Below are positions 45,637 through 56,444 of a DNA stretch of 64,000 bases, piece after piece. Position 1 is the stretch's first letter; every line of letters begins with the position of its first letter. Location: the NCBI GenBank assembly GCA_021234155.1, contig JAJEKV010000025.1, positions 16,175,094-16,239,093 on the forward strand, written 5' to 3'. This DNA comes from Isoetes taiwanensis (taxonomy: Eukaryota; Streptophyta; Lycopodiopsida; Isoetales; Isoetaceae). The notes under the pieces are model-generated. The model saw only the letters and a list, made by a program, of their open reading frames with translations, was not told the origin of the DNA and did no database searches. The translations under genes were made by a program, and so were the position numbers.

Positions 45637-46855
45637 CTAATCACAACATAGTCCTTGTTCACACAACCATCCCACATGCCATCCAAAGTAGCTGCAGAAA
45701 CATGAAAGTTCCTTTGTATGCAACTGCAATGGAGATTCAAGATTGAATGCATGCACACTATGGATCTGCCTAGTGTCTAGAATCCTTTCTGCACCCCATG
45801 CTTTCTTTTTATTTGTATCCTCCACTTTGACTTCCCAAATAGACCTTTTTATACTTTTTCTCTTGCTAGTTTCAGATGTGTTCATCCACTCAGATGTTCC
45901 ACAAGTAAACATCTCTTTAGCAACTTCTACCACTTCATGAGCATTACCCAATTTCATGTTGATGTACTTTAATTGTAGTTATCTTAACCATCTCTTCAAC
46001 TCAGCAGCCTTGCCATCATGTTTACCTTACCCGTGGTCAGAACTAAAAAAATCTCACATCGTATAGACTTCAGTATTAGTTTGTATACCTAGCCACAAAA
46101 TAAAATGGTCTAGAAATCTTGAATTGAGATGCTTCGCCATTTGAAAACACATATTATCTCTTTGGCACCCTCCTTTTCTACTCCAAATACTTGTGGTGCT
46201 TCATGAAGTAGTGCCGCACGTTGTGTTCCCTAACATCTGATACATAGTAATGTGTTTCCTTGATAATGTCATCTGCCACTGAGTCATACTGATATGTTAT
46301 TTGAACCAAAATGGTAATCTGGTTATTGATCCATCGCATTGACTGCACCTCCTCTTGTTCCTTGAATGTATAGTTCTTTGCAAAATCCACTACCAAAACA
46401 CATGCATCTGCTGGAAGATTCTCTAGAAGCTCCCTACATTGTTTAGCCTGCCATTGGCACCTGAAATTATATAGTGGAAAGATTTCTAGACGCTCTTTCA
46501 ATTTATCTAAAAGTTCCTTGGGTTCTGTCTCTTCGTATTGATGAGTCAATCTCCTACCAGAACTCGAGATATTGTCTTTCTCGTAATCAATGTACTCCCA
46601 TTTAGCTTTCCTGTTACTGCCACTTTCTTCCATGGAACATGACTGGAACTTCTTGATTCCACACAACTCGCAATCTCTAAGGATACACGCCTTCTTCTGA
46701 AACTCGTCTAATTCACTCTTGGGACAATCTCCACATTCTTTTTGTACTTGCAATTTTATGCTGGTGTGCCCTACATTGACCAAATTCATGTGATCTACAT
46801 ACATCACAGGAGCAAGGGCAATACTTTGAATCCCATTGAGTCCACCCACTAGCAT
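45637..46855 (-). pseudogene. Transposase-like gene (DFAxNY / SDHGKG family), broken
   Basis: Minus strand: 46855-46178 carries a Cys-rich segment (CELCGIKKFQSC), then LPADACVLVVDFAKNYTFKE and QSMRWINNQITILVQITY, a likely RNase H-like strand with Asp. The next 220 bp hold two in-frame stops but read FFSSDHG.GKHDGKAAELKR. The last part, 45957-45637, has IHSVHAFNLESPLQLHTKEL and SCFC. The order DFAxNY, SDHGKG-HDG, then SCFC recurs in a family of uncharacterised proteins common in animals that looks transposon-derived (from memory; not searched). Function unproven. Confidence 0.55.
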
Positions 46856-46974
46856 TTATATCCTTACATGTTGAATGCAACATCAACTATTGAAATCCTT
46901 CAATTTCACAACAAACCAAGGTTAGTCCTTGAATCTCTTGAACAATAGCATTTGCATGATATTAGCACTAAACT

Positions 46975-47310
46975 ATTATGAAGTGTACACCCATACACCA
47001 CACCCCACACATCATATCCAATAGATTGAGCACCTTAGTGCGGTCTACATACCATGCACCACACTATACCATGCACCACACCAAGACCCACACACATCAT
47101 ATTCACCAGACTGAGCAGCTTATATCTATATACTATACACCACACCATGCACCACACACATCATATCCACCAAACATGCCATACTAAATTCATGCCACAC
47201 CACACACCATAAAGCACGTACCATACACCACACACTATGCACCAGACAACATACATCATCACCACACATACCACATGCCATACACTATACACCGCATATA
47301 TACCATATAT
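46975..47310. repeat. CA-rich degenerate minisatellite
   Basis: Blocks of CACCACACCATGCACCACAC and ACACATCATATCCACC recur. It has the complementary composition to the array at 43195-43800, but the unit sequences do not match. Confidence 0.8.
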
Positions 47311-47339
47311 GACACAAAAATATGTGGTGGTAGCAAGGA

Positions 47340-47760
47340 GTGGTGGAAGATAGTTGTGGAGGGGGGGGGGGAGGGAAGAGGGACGAAGGTGGGGGGAGGA
47401 GGAGGGAGTGTGGGTGGGTGAGGGGTGGTAAAGTGGTGGTGGCAAAAAAAAAAAAAGTGGTAGAAGATAGTGGGATGAAATGTGGTGAAGTGTGGTGGTG
47501 GAAGATGGTGTGCTTAAAATATGGTGACGATGAGAAATGTGGGGAATATGGTGGTGATACCATTTTTTTTTTTTTTTTTTTGGGGGGGGAGGGGTGGACT
47601 GTGTAAGTGGTGGTAAATATGGTGGGGGAATTGTGGGGGTTGAGGAAGGAGAATAAATAAAGTATTGATCCGCACACATCCACATGACACTATAAATATC
47701 ATGCACCCCATACCACACCACACATCACATCACATCACATCACATTCCTATCAAATGTAG
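47340..47760. repeat. G-rich low-complexity tract
   Basis: Poly-G, poly-A and poly-T runs within GGTGGTGGAAGATAGTGG-type repeats, then a CACATCACATCACATCACAT array near 47717-47745. The long minus frames here are artefacts. Confidence 0.85.
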
Positions 47761-47946
47761 TCTGTCATAAAAAAATTGCATAGCGTACCCTCATAACAAT
47801 TCTGAAAATCGTACCCTGGTAAGAATTATATACCTTTCCTAATCTTAAGAGATCTGGTCCTTCACTACTCACTAAATCCCATCCATGCACTAGATTTTTC
47901 GCATTTTGCTCTCAAGCTTCTGTTCCAAGCTAATATTCCAGCAACA

Positions 47947-48403
47947 ATGGTTAACAGGTTCAGAGATTATAATGGTGTTGCTAGAGTCGACGAGGAAGGC
48001 CTGAGATATGCACTAACCAAAGCCCGTGACAGGAGGCCTGAGATATGCACTAACCAAATCCCGTGATAGGTCTCTGAAGGAGGATATGCCAAAAGCCACC
48101 TTCTTTGCAGATTTTGAAGCCATGTTACCTGTGTTTATAAGAGTAGATGCTGGGCTATCAATGGCTGTTTTGGGGTAGGAGAATGGGGTCAGAATGATAG
48201 AAAGAGAGCTGAAAGACAAAGTCTCTGACCTTATGATACATGCAGCTGTAAAAATAGAAATAGAATGGGTTAATAGGTACTTTAGAATTCTAAATCGGCA
48301 ACAACGTGACCTATTGGCAGGGATGGTTGCACATCATGAGGGAATGCAAGAAGCTAAACCTCATTCTATGCACTTCTGGCATGACAACACAAAGCTTGGA
48401 TGA
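47947..48403 (+). pseudogene. Decayed ORF with a 37-bp duplication, unidentified
   Basis: From an ATG at 47947 the frame reads VNRFRDYNGVARVDEEGLRY. A 37-bp tandem duplication (CCTGAGATATGCACTAACCA twice) shifts the frame; the coding sense resumes as KATFFADFEAMLPVFIRVDA and, after a stop, as IERELKDKVSDLMIHAAVKI to 48403. Family not recognised. Confidence 0.35.
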
Positions 48404-48479
48404 TTTAATGCAAAAAACTATTATTTTGAATGCACAACCAGTAACACCAGCTCTTCCTGCTGCTCAGTGAAATGCATGG

Positions 48480-49150
48480 GTAAAAAATCTCGGGTCTATT
48501 TTGGTATGTACAGAGCCAGAGCTTTTGAAAAGCTAAATTTTGTAATGTAGTACTTTTTAACATCTTAGATAAGTATTTTTGGATAGAGAATGTGTAGTTT
48601 GAGCTGACATATATTTGTCTTTGAATGAAACTTTTAGAACCAATTACTCTGTCATTTTCAAATATTGTTACACACGGACCCAGTTAAGGGATGTGCTTGT
48701 AACTCGATTCCGTTATGTTCCAATATATTATTTAGTTGCATTCAAAGTCAACTACACACATGTTGTATACAGTAACAAACACTGTACAACACAATAAGTA
48801 ATACATGCAACACCACACTAAGCGCCATAACTAAGGAAACATGAATAATAGAATTCAAAAACTAACATGTGAGTCCTCCAGATAGTGGATATCATGTTCT
48901 TCTCTTACATTTCTCTCCAATCTTCTAGTTCTAACATTCTTTGTGTTATGAGACACTCTCGTGTTCTCAATCCAAAAATTTTGAATTTTCTCTGTCTATT
49001 CATTTGGAATTGCATCGAATCTTTTAGCATTCTTACAAAAAATCCATTTCCCACCATTGTAATCAATACCTGCCCTCTTGTTCTTTTCCTTTTGAAGGTG
49101 TTTTGGATGTCTCTGCCCTCTAACTGATTTTGTCACTTGTTTCTGAATCT
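48480..49150. other. No gene recognised
   Basis: AT-rich, with short frames (48615-48797, 48885-49127) lacking motifs. Confidence 0.5.
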
Positions 49151-49161
49151 ACACGGCGTAG

Positions 49162-50081
49162 TACAGACACTACAAGATAGCTATTCTTGGCTGCGAGGTA
49201 GTCATTGCTGATAGAGAGTTTTACAATCTGCATAGAGTCCCTAAGGCAAAGAGACTTGCAGAGAACGAGGAGCACTGAAAACAGAAAGAGGCCAAAGGGA
49301 AAGACCCAGAGTTGCCGAAGAAACCCCGGAGGAAAACAAAGAGCACACCAAGCAAAGGGATTAAAATAATTGAGCGGGAGCCCAATAGGCCATCGTCCTC
49401 TTCATCTGAAACGGAGTCGGACAAGGATGCTTGGAGGATTCCCCACCCAACAGAAGGATCGGGACCTTCCAATCCCGAGAGCCAAGAAGCTACAGCACCA
49501 CCTCCATACCCGACATGGCCGAAGCCAACAACATATCCCAAGAAGGTCAAGCTGGCACGGGAGTCATAAGTACTCAAGCATGAGCGGGAGTACAAGAAGA
49601 AGATGAGGGAGTACAAGGAGTACACGAAGATGTACGAGGCATACTCTAAGTACTATGAAGCAAATAAGGTGACGTACCTGGAAGGAGGAAGGCCAAAAAA
49701 AGAGAACACTTTGAAGCCACCCCCAGAGAGACCCATACCACCAAAGAAGCCCATGAAGCAGAAGTCGGACTCATACTTCGCTAAAGCTGCTCGGGAGATT
49801 CAGCATTTCCAGAGGAGCTATGGACTTCTTATACCTAGAGCCGCGTTTGCAAGACTGACTCATGAGATCTTGCAAGAGTTCGACAAGGAGAAGCGAGTGA
49901 CAGAAGACATGTTGCTTGCATTGCAGGAGGCAGCCGAACAAAAGCTGGTACAACATTTTGAAGACTACCTAGCATGTGCTCTCCATGCGAAAAGAGTCAC
50001 GGACCCAGGGATATGAAGCTGGCTAGATTTATCAAGAAAGAAGATTGTTAAACATGTACTTATAAAATTTTGTAAATATAA
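49162..50081 (+). pseudogene. Second histone H3-like gene, broken
   Basis: One frame runs from about 49162 with in-frame stops at 49276-49278 and 49567-49569. It gives a long charged tail (KKPRRKTKSTPSKG, SSSSSETESD, then EYKEYTKMYEAYSKYYEA). It then enters a clear H3 fold: AAREIQHFQRSYGLLIPRAA (alpha-N/alpha-1), then LLALQEAAEQKLVQHFEDYL (alpha-2) and ALHAKRVT. A one-base shift near 50010 restores PRDMKLARFIKKEDC, matching the H3 C-terminal helix. The tail is far longer than canonical H3 and lacks its Lys landmarks. It is clearly different from the copy at 1807-2795, so this is not a recent duplicate. Probably dead, given two stops and one shift. Confidence 0.8.
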
Positions 50082-50192
50082 AAAAGTGTTTTTAATTAAG
50101 TTGCAAATTGTAATAATGTACTTGTTAAGGTTGTATTAAAAGCATGTGCAATTGGTATTAATTATTTTGGCCTAAAATTGACTGAATAGACC

Positions 50193-50264
50193 CCCACCCC
50201 TCACAGAGTGCGCCAGGGCCCTTTTCAAAAATTTTGAAAGTGCCTCTCGCGCACTGTGTGAGTG
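50193..50264. repeat. Hairpin unit A after H3-like gene 2
   Basis: CTCACAGAGTGCGC pairs with GCGCACTGTGTGAG (13 of 14), and an inner palindrome TTTTCAAAAATTTTGAAA lies at the centre. It is the first of two direct repeats about 196 bp apart. Confidence 0.7.
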
Positions 50265-50390
50265 TTTGGCCACTGATTTAGACATGTCCAAAACCAGAAA
50301 CTAAGGACATAGCTCGGCTTAACCGCGAGATAAGTAGGATTCTGCCCTTATACCATAATTTTCGAGCCATCTAGGACGCAAACAGGAGCC

Positions 50391-50463
50391 CGCCCCTCAC
50401 AGAGTGCGTCAGGACCCTTTTTCAAAAATTTTGAAAGTGCCTCTTGCGCACTGTATGAGTGGT
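50391..50463. repeat. Hairpin unit B after H3-like gene 2
   Basis: Same layout as unit A, with TGCGTCAGG / CTTGCGCA changes that turn one C-G pair into a U-G pair. The sequence between units is also weakly repeated, so this is a tandem array of about 196 bp. Confidence 0.7.
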
Positions 50464-50642
50464 CCGAGTCAAATAGCCCTATTTCACCCAAGTACGTCCA
50501 AAATAGATGAATTTGTTGCAATAGGATCATTAGGGGGTACCTTAGATGCTCATAACCCTAGATTACCTATGAAATACCTAGTAGGACCTTGAAGTGATAG
50601 ACATTCCCAAACCCTAAAAATTTCTCAAATTAGGGTTCTGCC

Positions 50643-50650
50643 TATAAATA
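50643..50650 (+). promoter_or_regulatory. TATA box candidate after the hairpin array
   Basis: CTATAAATA about 180 bp downstream of hairpin unit B, possibly making the array an upstream promoter or LTR U3 region. No open gene follows on the plus strand. Confidence 0.3.
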
Positions 50651-50738
50651 TGACCACCACCCTCATTTGCATCCTATACTATCACTCCTCACTCTAAGGC
50701 GATTTTCCTGCTCATTGAGGCGCTCACGCATCTGTTTG

Positions 50739-52312
50739 TTAACCCCACGGTGAGGAGCGGAAGGTAAAACCTGCGGGCCTTGTCGTGTCCTCCCTCTGCT
50801 GCCTCGTCTCCAATTCTGATGCCTGCCTGTGCCTTCCAGAGTACTCGTCCACCAGTATCGCTGTCAAGTCCCTGTAATCTGCAAACATGGATCTGGAAGA
50901 GGTCAAGTTGATGCCGCCTCTTTCGATCCCGGCTGGCACTGTTGATGAGGAGCTGGGTAGAAGTGCACTTGTTGTCTTGCCCCTAATGCCCATCCGTTCC
51001 TGGATGGCGATAACTTCCTCCTCTAAGGGCATCTCTTGTTGCGTCATCATCTGCCGAATATTGCCGTAAGCTTCGATGTCGGATGATGATTGCCCTGTGT
51101 AAGTGTGGACTTCCCTGATGCTGATAGAGAAGTCTTGCGTCTCCTAGTCGATGAAGTCATCGAGGTCGGGCTGTTGGCGCAGGAGATGCAGGAGCTCATC
51201 CAGTCTGCAGCCTCTGTCTCTGCACTCTGGGAGGTTCTTTATGTCATGCAGCATCAGGTACTCTTGGCTTTCAATGATGACCGGGGTTATGCTGGTGATG
51301 CCTAACCCAAGCGGGGGAGCTGTCCTTGTTACCCTCAAGCCTTTGTCGAAGCCCTGAAGGTCTTGTTCTGCTTGCTGCGGTTCTTGGATGGAGTCGATGT
51401 TGATGATGTCTTTGACATTATAATCTTGTTCTTCTTCTTCCTCCTCCTCCTCCTTTCTGACTCTTCATACTCCAAGCGCAGCTGCTTTTCTCCTTCTGAG
51501 GCAATGGGTTCGATGGCCATTGGCTGAATGGAGGGTCCACCTATTTGGGTTTGTGCTCTATGGGACAAGAAAATGGCTATAGGAGTAGTGTAGGATACGT
51601 ACCTCTTTCTATTAATGGGATATGGTCATGTAGTCAGGCATGCGAGCAGCTCTATTTTCTAAGTACTTGTCGATGTTTGGGACATTATTCAGTGCTGCTC
51701 GAAGGGTTGTTCCAGGTGCAAAGTACCCTATGCATTGGGGAAGTTCTACCAGTGAAGGGCCTATCTTGGCTTGGAACTCTGTCATGATGTCTTGGTAGAA
51801 TGGTGTGGCGTTTATGGTAGCAACGCTGCCTAGTGGCGTGACGTTAAAATATTTATCTTTATCTTTATCTTTATCTAAACAACAATGAAGACCGTTCCTA
51901 GCTTGCTCCCGCACCTCGAATCGCGTCCATGTCTTTGCTTGGGTCGAAGGCAGTTGAACCTGGAGGATCTGTTGTGCAAAGGCGGCTTGGCAGCGTCTGG
52001 CAATGCGAACTAGCAGCTTGGCTTGGCCGGAATGGCTAAGGAAGCCAAAATGTGAAATAAAAAAGGTTTAGAGTTTCCCCTTTTGGTCCTTTTACATGAC
52101 CTTTTAGGGTTAGGGTTAAAAGAACCTATGAGGTTTTGCCATGAGGCAAGGGGTTAAATGCATATGTTTATAAACATGTGCAACATACGAGGCTGTCCCC
52201 TAGGGTGCAACCCTTTATGGTTCCTAAGTACATGTCATCAAAGTGACATGTACGAGTGGCGTGGCAGTATAATATACGTATTTGGACCATATATTATGCT
52301 GGAATGTCGCAA
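50739..52312 (-). mobile_element. Gypsy 5' region relic (LTR and gag-like frames)
   Basis: The minus-strand start at 52312 (TTGCGACATTCC, then ATAATATATGG) is homologous to the 42394 end (TGTGACGTTCC, ATAATATACGG), and similarity continues through the AGCCAAAA/CCCTTTTAGGGTTAGGG block. Gag-like frames follow: 51914-51612 (helical), 51568-51335 (basic, RRRRKKKNK), 51338-51144, and 51050-50739 with LTAILVDEYSGRHRQA. No pol remains. Confidence 0.5.
51844..51876. repeat. Short (TTTATC)n repeat
   Basis: About five TTTATC units, giving the DKDKDKDK run in the minus-strand frame. Confidence 0.85.
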
Positions 52313-52373
52313 GCATATAATAAGACATTGGTTCTCCAATTTTAGCATGCTTTATTTATACCATCTATCACCG

Positions 52374-52414
52374 ATTGGTCTCCGTGGACGATAAAAATAC
52401 CTTCCTTCCTTCCT
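52374..52414 (+). mobile_element. LINE 3'-end stub with (CTTC)n tail
   Basis: ATTGGTCTCCGTGGACGATA is the terminal sequence of LINE copies A and C, here followed by AAAATAC and (CTTC)n. It is an extremely short insertion of only about 25 bp of element. Confidence 0.65.
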
Positions 52415-53060
52415 ATGTAGTGTATCTTCCAACACATGTTGGAAGTTCAATAGTTAGCTTCCATGAATGTACCTCTAAATTGCCTAGAAAGTCCCATGCA
52501 ACCTTCATGTGTAGACCTTTTGTGTGTCATGCTTTTGTCATAGTTTTCTCAATGCTACATTTCTCATGGCTTATTCCTGTTTTGCAATCTATACTGTACT
52601 GCTTTTGTGTAACTTCAAAGACACTAAAGCATTAGGCTAGTGCTAGTATCTGCCATCTAGTGCAACTTCCAACGCATGTTGAAAGTCTAGCATATAGGCC
52701 TTTGCATTTGTCCCTGGTTTTCTAGAAACTCCGAATGTAGATTCCAACATTAAGCATGTAAAATTCTTGTACGTTTGTGCTAGTAGCTCCTAAGTGTCAT
52801 GTTTTATTTGTGATTGTTTATGCAGTCATCACTTGTATCTTCGAACACATGTTGGAAGTTAATTCGTATTTGTACTTTATTGCTAGTAGCCTTCATGTAA
52901 TTGCATGCCTTTCTCTTGTTTTTTGAAGCTGGCATATTATTTTTTCCAACATCTACCATGTAAACTTAAGGTCCTAAATTTAAATCTTTATTCTAAAGTA
53001 ACTTCAACATGTGTTGGAAGTTTTAGTGAAAGTTTCATGTGTGTTATGCTTCAGTCCCTG
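52415..53060. repeat. Degenerate repeats built on a CTTCCAAC/GTTGGAAG palindrome
   Basis: The palindrome CTTCCAACACATGTTGGAAG occurs at 52427-52446, with variants at 52666-52685, 52840-52858, 53002-53020 and, outside the block, 53705-53722. Surrounding words (CATGTGTAGACC, CCTGGTTTT-TAG) also recur, so this is a decayed tandem array of roughly 165-240 bp. Confidence 0.65.
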
Positions 53061-53239
53061 GTTTTGTAGCTAGATAGGAAAGTGTTAGAAAGCCCATCTA
53101 AAAAGAGAAAGGGAAAGAAACATGTACCAACAACAGAGGAAGCTTTATTCGAAAATACTATGTTTTTTGTTTTACCAATCCTTTGATTATACGAATTGAT
53201 AATTATATAGTCCCGAATATTAAAAGTAAGCCAGAGTTT

Positions 53240-53740
53240 GCTCATGGAACTATGGAAGTTAAATTGGAAGCATGTGGAATGGTTGAAAAAGCAAATGATG
53301 GAACATCCTTCTATAATTCCAGAGGCAGCTGACAATTGATCCACAAACATTTGACCCTCATGAAATAAATTTGAGTGAAGTGTATAATGTTAATATTAAA
53401 TTTGTTGTCATTGCGGGTCAGCACTCAATGATGGCAATACAAATGCTTTCGAAAGAAAGCCATAAGTTTAAAGCAAAGTGGGGAATGCGTGCAGTACGAA
53501 TTCTTTCACATGGAACTCCTACATTGAAATTGATGGAAATATCTGCACAAACTAACTTGAAAAATTAAAAAAATAGTTTTTTATCTCCATTTCAAGATAA
53601 AGTAGAGCAAGTGAGGGCTCAATGGGAGATTATAGGTCGTCCTCCAAGGGCCGAACAAGGAAAATCTACTTCCGCGAAATTTAAAATTGTAATAAAATCT
53701 TTTGACTTCCAACACACGTTAGAATTGATTACTTGCAATC
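53240..53740 (+). pseudogene. GQHS-type mobile-element protein fragment
   Basis: The frame 53371-53568 reads FVVIAGQHSMMAIQMLSKES, and after a stop the next frame gives LSPFQDKVEQVRAQWEIIGR. The order GQHS...A then F-DKV---R--W occurs, as I recall, in uncharacterised eukaryotic proteins linked to mobile elements and may derive from a ParB/DGQHR-like fold. No search was run. Broken by stops. Confidence 0.35.
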
Positions 53741-54189
53741 TAATCCATTAAATGTTTTATATTCTATTTCAGTTTTACGAGAAGCAGCTCTAACTCTGAC
53801 TCTAAGGCTCTATGTGCTGAAGCTAAGTGAGTGACATGTCGTGGAGGGCTGTATTGAGGGACTTAACGATGGAATCAAAAAACTTGTGCAAGTAACCAAA
53901 CAGCAGAAGTGGAGTCCAATCCGAAATAAATACGCTTTAATCTTCTAATCAAGGATCCCACTCGTGTTATAAAAGTCTTTCATGATGTAATAATTATCTA
54001 TAGCTGTTTTAAACCATCATTCATTTAAATTGGATTTATATCAGGATTTTGGACCATCTTGGCACTGCAACTTTTTTCCCGGTTAGTAAATTTGCATCGA
54101 GAATGTGACTTTTTTTTATAACAGCACAACATGATTGCATTAAAAATTGAAAATATTTTACATATGTATGTCGAGTGACATAATGCCAA
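53741..54189. other. No gene recognised
   Basis: AT-rich intergenic sequence. Confidence 0.5.
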
Positions 54190-55856
54190 TCACTTCTCAG
54201 AAGTGACGTCTAGAGATATCATAGCTTTCTTCCTCACTTCCACAGGTATTGTAACCCTAGCAGTCTTGTTTGGGATGACCTTTGGGGTCCATGAAAACAA
54301 AATAGTATCTAACTCAGACCAATCATCCCCTTCAATAGGGTTTTTCTTCCATTTCTTTTTCCAACAATCTCTATATCTTTCTTCCTCTGCCACTGCATTT
54401 AACTGGTGCACTGGACACCACCTTACGAACTTTGTTCACATTGCAGTCACCCACTTCTTTGCAAACATCTGAGATGGTGTAACCCATCCACACAGGATAT
54501 CTCTTTGCGCTTTGGTACTATAAGTGCAAATTGATGGCAAAGCAAGTCATCTTTGGGATCATAATCCTCCAGCCCGAGATATTTAGGCCTTCCTTTCCTA
54601 GGACCAACATAATATTTTTCAGTAGCTGGAGGAGCCATCGACTTGCGAATACTACTAACCACATCATCAACTTCCTCAGGTGTTATCAAGTCTCTCCACC
54701 TAGACTTAGGTAGCCATCCATCTTTCAGTTCATCAGAGGATGTGTCTACTTGTCCCAATAATCCATGTACCTGTGTTCAATAATCTATCAATGCAAGGTT
54801 GGTTATTTTTCCAATACTTGATGTATTCAGAAATGCCGTCCAATGTGCTTTGCAATGAATCCACCTCTGCAAAAGGCTTAAGAGCTTTTGGTTGACCCCT
54901 TGGAATCTTAGGTTTACCATTTTCATCTTCGTGCCATATAGGTACTCCCTCATCTGGCCTCTGTTTATCATCTGAAGGTCTCATCTTCCATTGCATTATT
55001 GGCTTATTTCCCATGACCCAGAAAGTGTATTGAAGAGGTCTAGATTGACCTTCCATATCAAGAGCATAACCTTCGATAAAATTCTTCCAATCAGGCACCT
55101 CTTGCACCTGACTTCCTAAACCTTGCCTTAGTAAACTTCTCTAAATTATTAGGCTTTCTATCCAACAATGCACTGGACCTCCAGGGTTGTGGAGGTCACC
55201 AGAATAACCACTCTCATAGTTCCTCAAGCACCTCAGCACACTTCCAATATGAAAATTAGGACCATCACTCCACAATTGCAAAGTAAAATGGCCATAATAA
55301 ATTGGCACCGACCTATGCACTATTGCACCTGTTAGAGAGGAGATAAGCTCTATTGATTTGCTTGGATATGTAACTATACTGTGGCAAACAAGTCTTACAT
55401 TGATCCATCTTGTCATGTATAATACAAACATAGTTATTGGGTTCCAAACATGATAATGTTCTCCACATCCAATAAGTGGATCTACATGATAGTTGGTCTG
55501 TCATGTGATCTTTCATTTGCTCCCTTATCTTAGCCCTTTGGCTTGGTTGCTTGGTCTTATCCAGAATCTCTTTCAACTTAGCACACAAGTTGCACTTTGC
55601 AAAGTTGTTCGAAGTGTCTATAGTGACATGTTTGAAGTGCTTGCTCCATGGTCTAATGAAGCTGGGTTGAGATATTGCAGATACCATTAGTTCTTGAAGC
55701 AAAACATTCATTTCCTCCAATATGCTCTTCTGGGTACAATGGGATGGCAATCTCTTCTCGATAACTATTTTTCCCTGTTGATCTTTCCTACTTTTATGTG
55801 ACATATTCTCAGCATTGAATTCAACATATTTATCAAAGACCTCCCTAGCATCCAGG
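54190..55856 (-). pseudogene. DUF7869-like gene, C-terminal part
   Basis: Minus strand, continuing from the LTR-element junction at 55861: RILDAREVFDKYVEFNAENM, then a zinc-like segment (NNFAKCNLCAKLKEIL), then YVCIIHDKMDQCKTCLPQYS. The last matches the DGMDQ-KT-LP motif of DUF7869-type proteins, with Asp-Lys for Asp-Gly. Further frames (55107-54733, 54758-54447, 54411-54190) carry the Trp-rich C-terminal region and end EVRKKAMISLDVTSEK. Frameshifts at about 55330 and 54740. DUF7869 proteins are uncharacterised and resemble mobile-element proteins; this assignment is from memory. Confidence 0.5.
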
Positions 55857-55861
55857 ATCCT

Positions 55862-56424
55862 TGTTAGGGGTTTTCCACCCTTTGAATGCATTAGCACTAT
55901 GGCTAAATTTGAAGACACTATCATTATTGGCATGGGTCCACATCATCAAATGTTATTCATATTCCTATTGGTCCATGTCAGTGATCCTCCCACATCATTG
56001 CCATGTCATCGATCCATGGGAAAAGGCACAAATAAGAAACACAAAAACTACCCTTGGTCCATGTCATGTGCCACATCACTGCCATGTCATTGCCACCTAG
56101 GCCATCCTTGTTTATAAATAGGCATTTTACATGATTAAAGGGAGATCATGTATGGAGAGAGAGAGAGAGAGAGAGAGATCATTAGTTGAAAACCATGATC
56201 ATGTGGGTGTTCTTGTTGTATCTTGTCAATTTCAATAAAGAACTGCAGTTTGAGTGTCTTTTGTGATGTTCTTGTAATGTAAGTGTGGATGTAAATGTGC
56301 TTTTGATTATCTTAATTCTGGGTGAGAGGCAGAGTTAAGTGTCTTAGTTTGTGTGCTGATGAAGGCCTTCGGGCCAAGTCCAAGGTCTTGAATTCTGTTT
56401 TGAAAGGGAGATTTTCCCTTAACA
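55862..56424 (+). repeat. LTR1
   Basis: 563 bp with TG...CA ends, TATA box TTTATAAATA at 56111-56120, a short (GA)n near 56157-56178, and AATAAA at 56235. The plus-strand frames 55815-56117 and 55861-56100 lie inside it and recur in every LTR copy; they show no known domain. Confidence 0.95.
56111..56120 (+). promoter_or_regulatory. LTR1 TATA box
   Basis: TTTATAAATA followed about 40 bp later by a GA tract in the expected transcribed leader. Equivalent boxes are at 59260-59269 (LTR2) and near 60198 (LTR3). Confidence 0.7.
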
Positions 56425-56427
56425 TTT

Positions 56428-56444
56428 TGGTTCCGTTGCCGGGA
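56428..56444 (+). other. Primer-binding site, Asp-tRNA-like
   Basis: TGGTTCCGTTGCCGGGA begins 3 bases after LTR1. It matches the common Asp-tRNA site TGGCGCCGTTGCCGGGG of Tat/Athila elements except in a few bases. Confidence 0.65.

Noticed and set aside
47161-47723. Overlapping minus-strand ORFs of up to 186 codons rich in Pro, His and Ser
   Set aside because: They come from CA-rich and G-rich low-complexity DNA with homopolymer runs; no domain or splice support.
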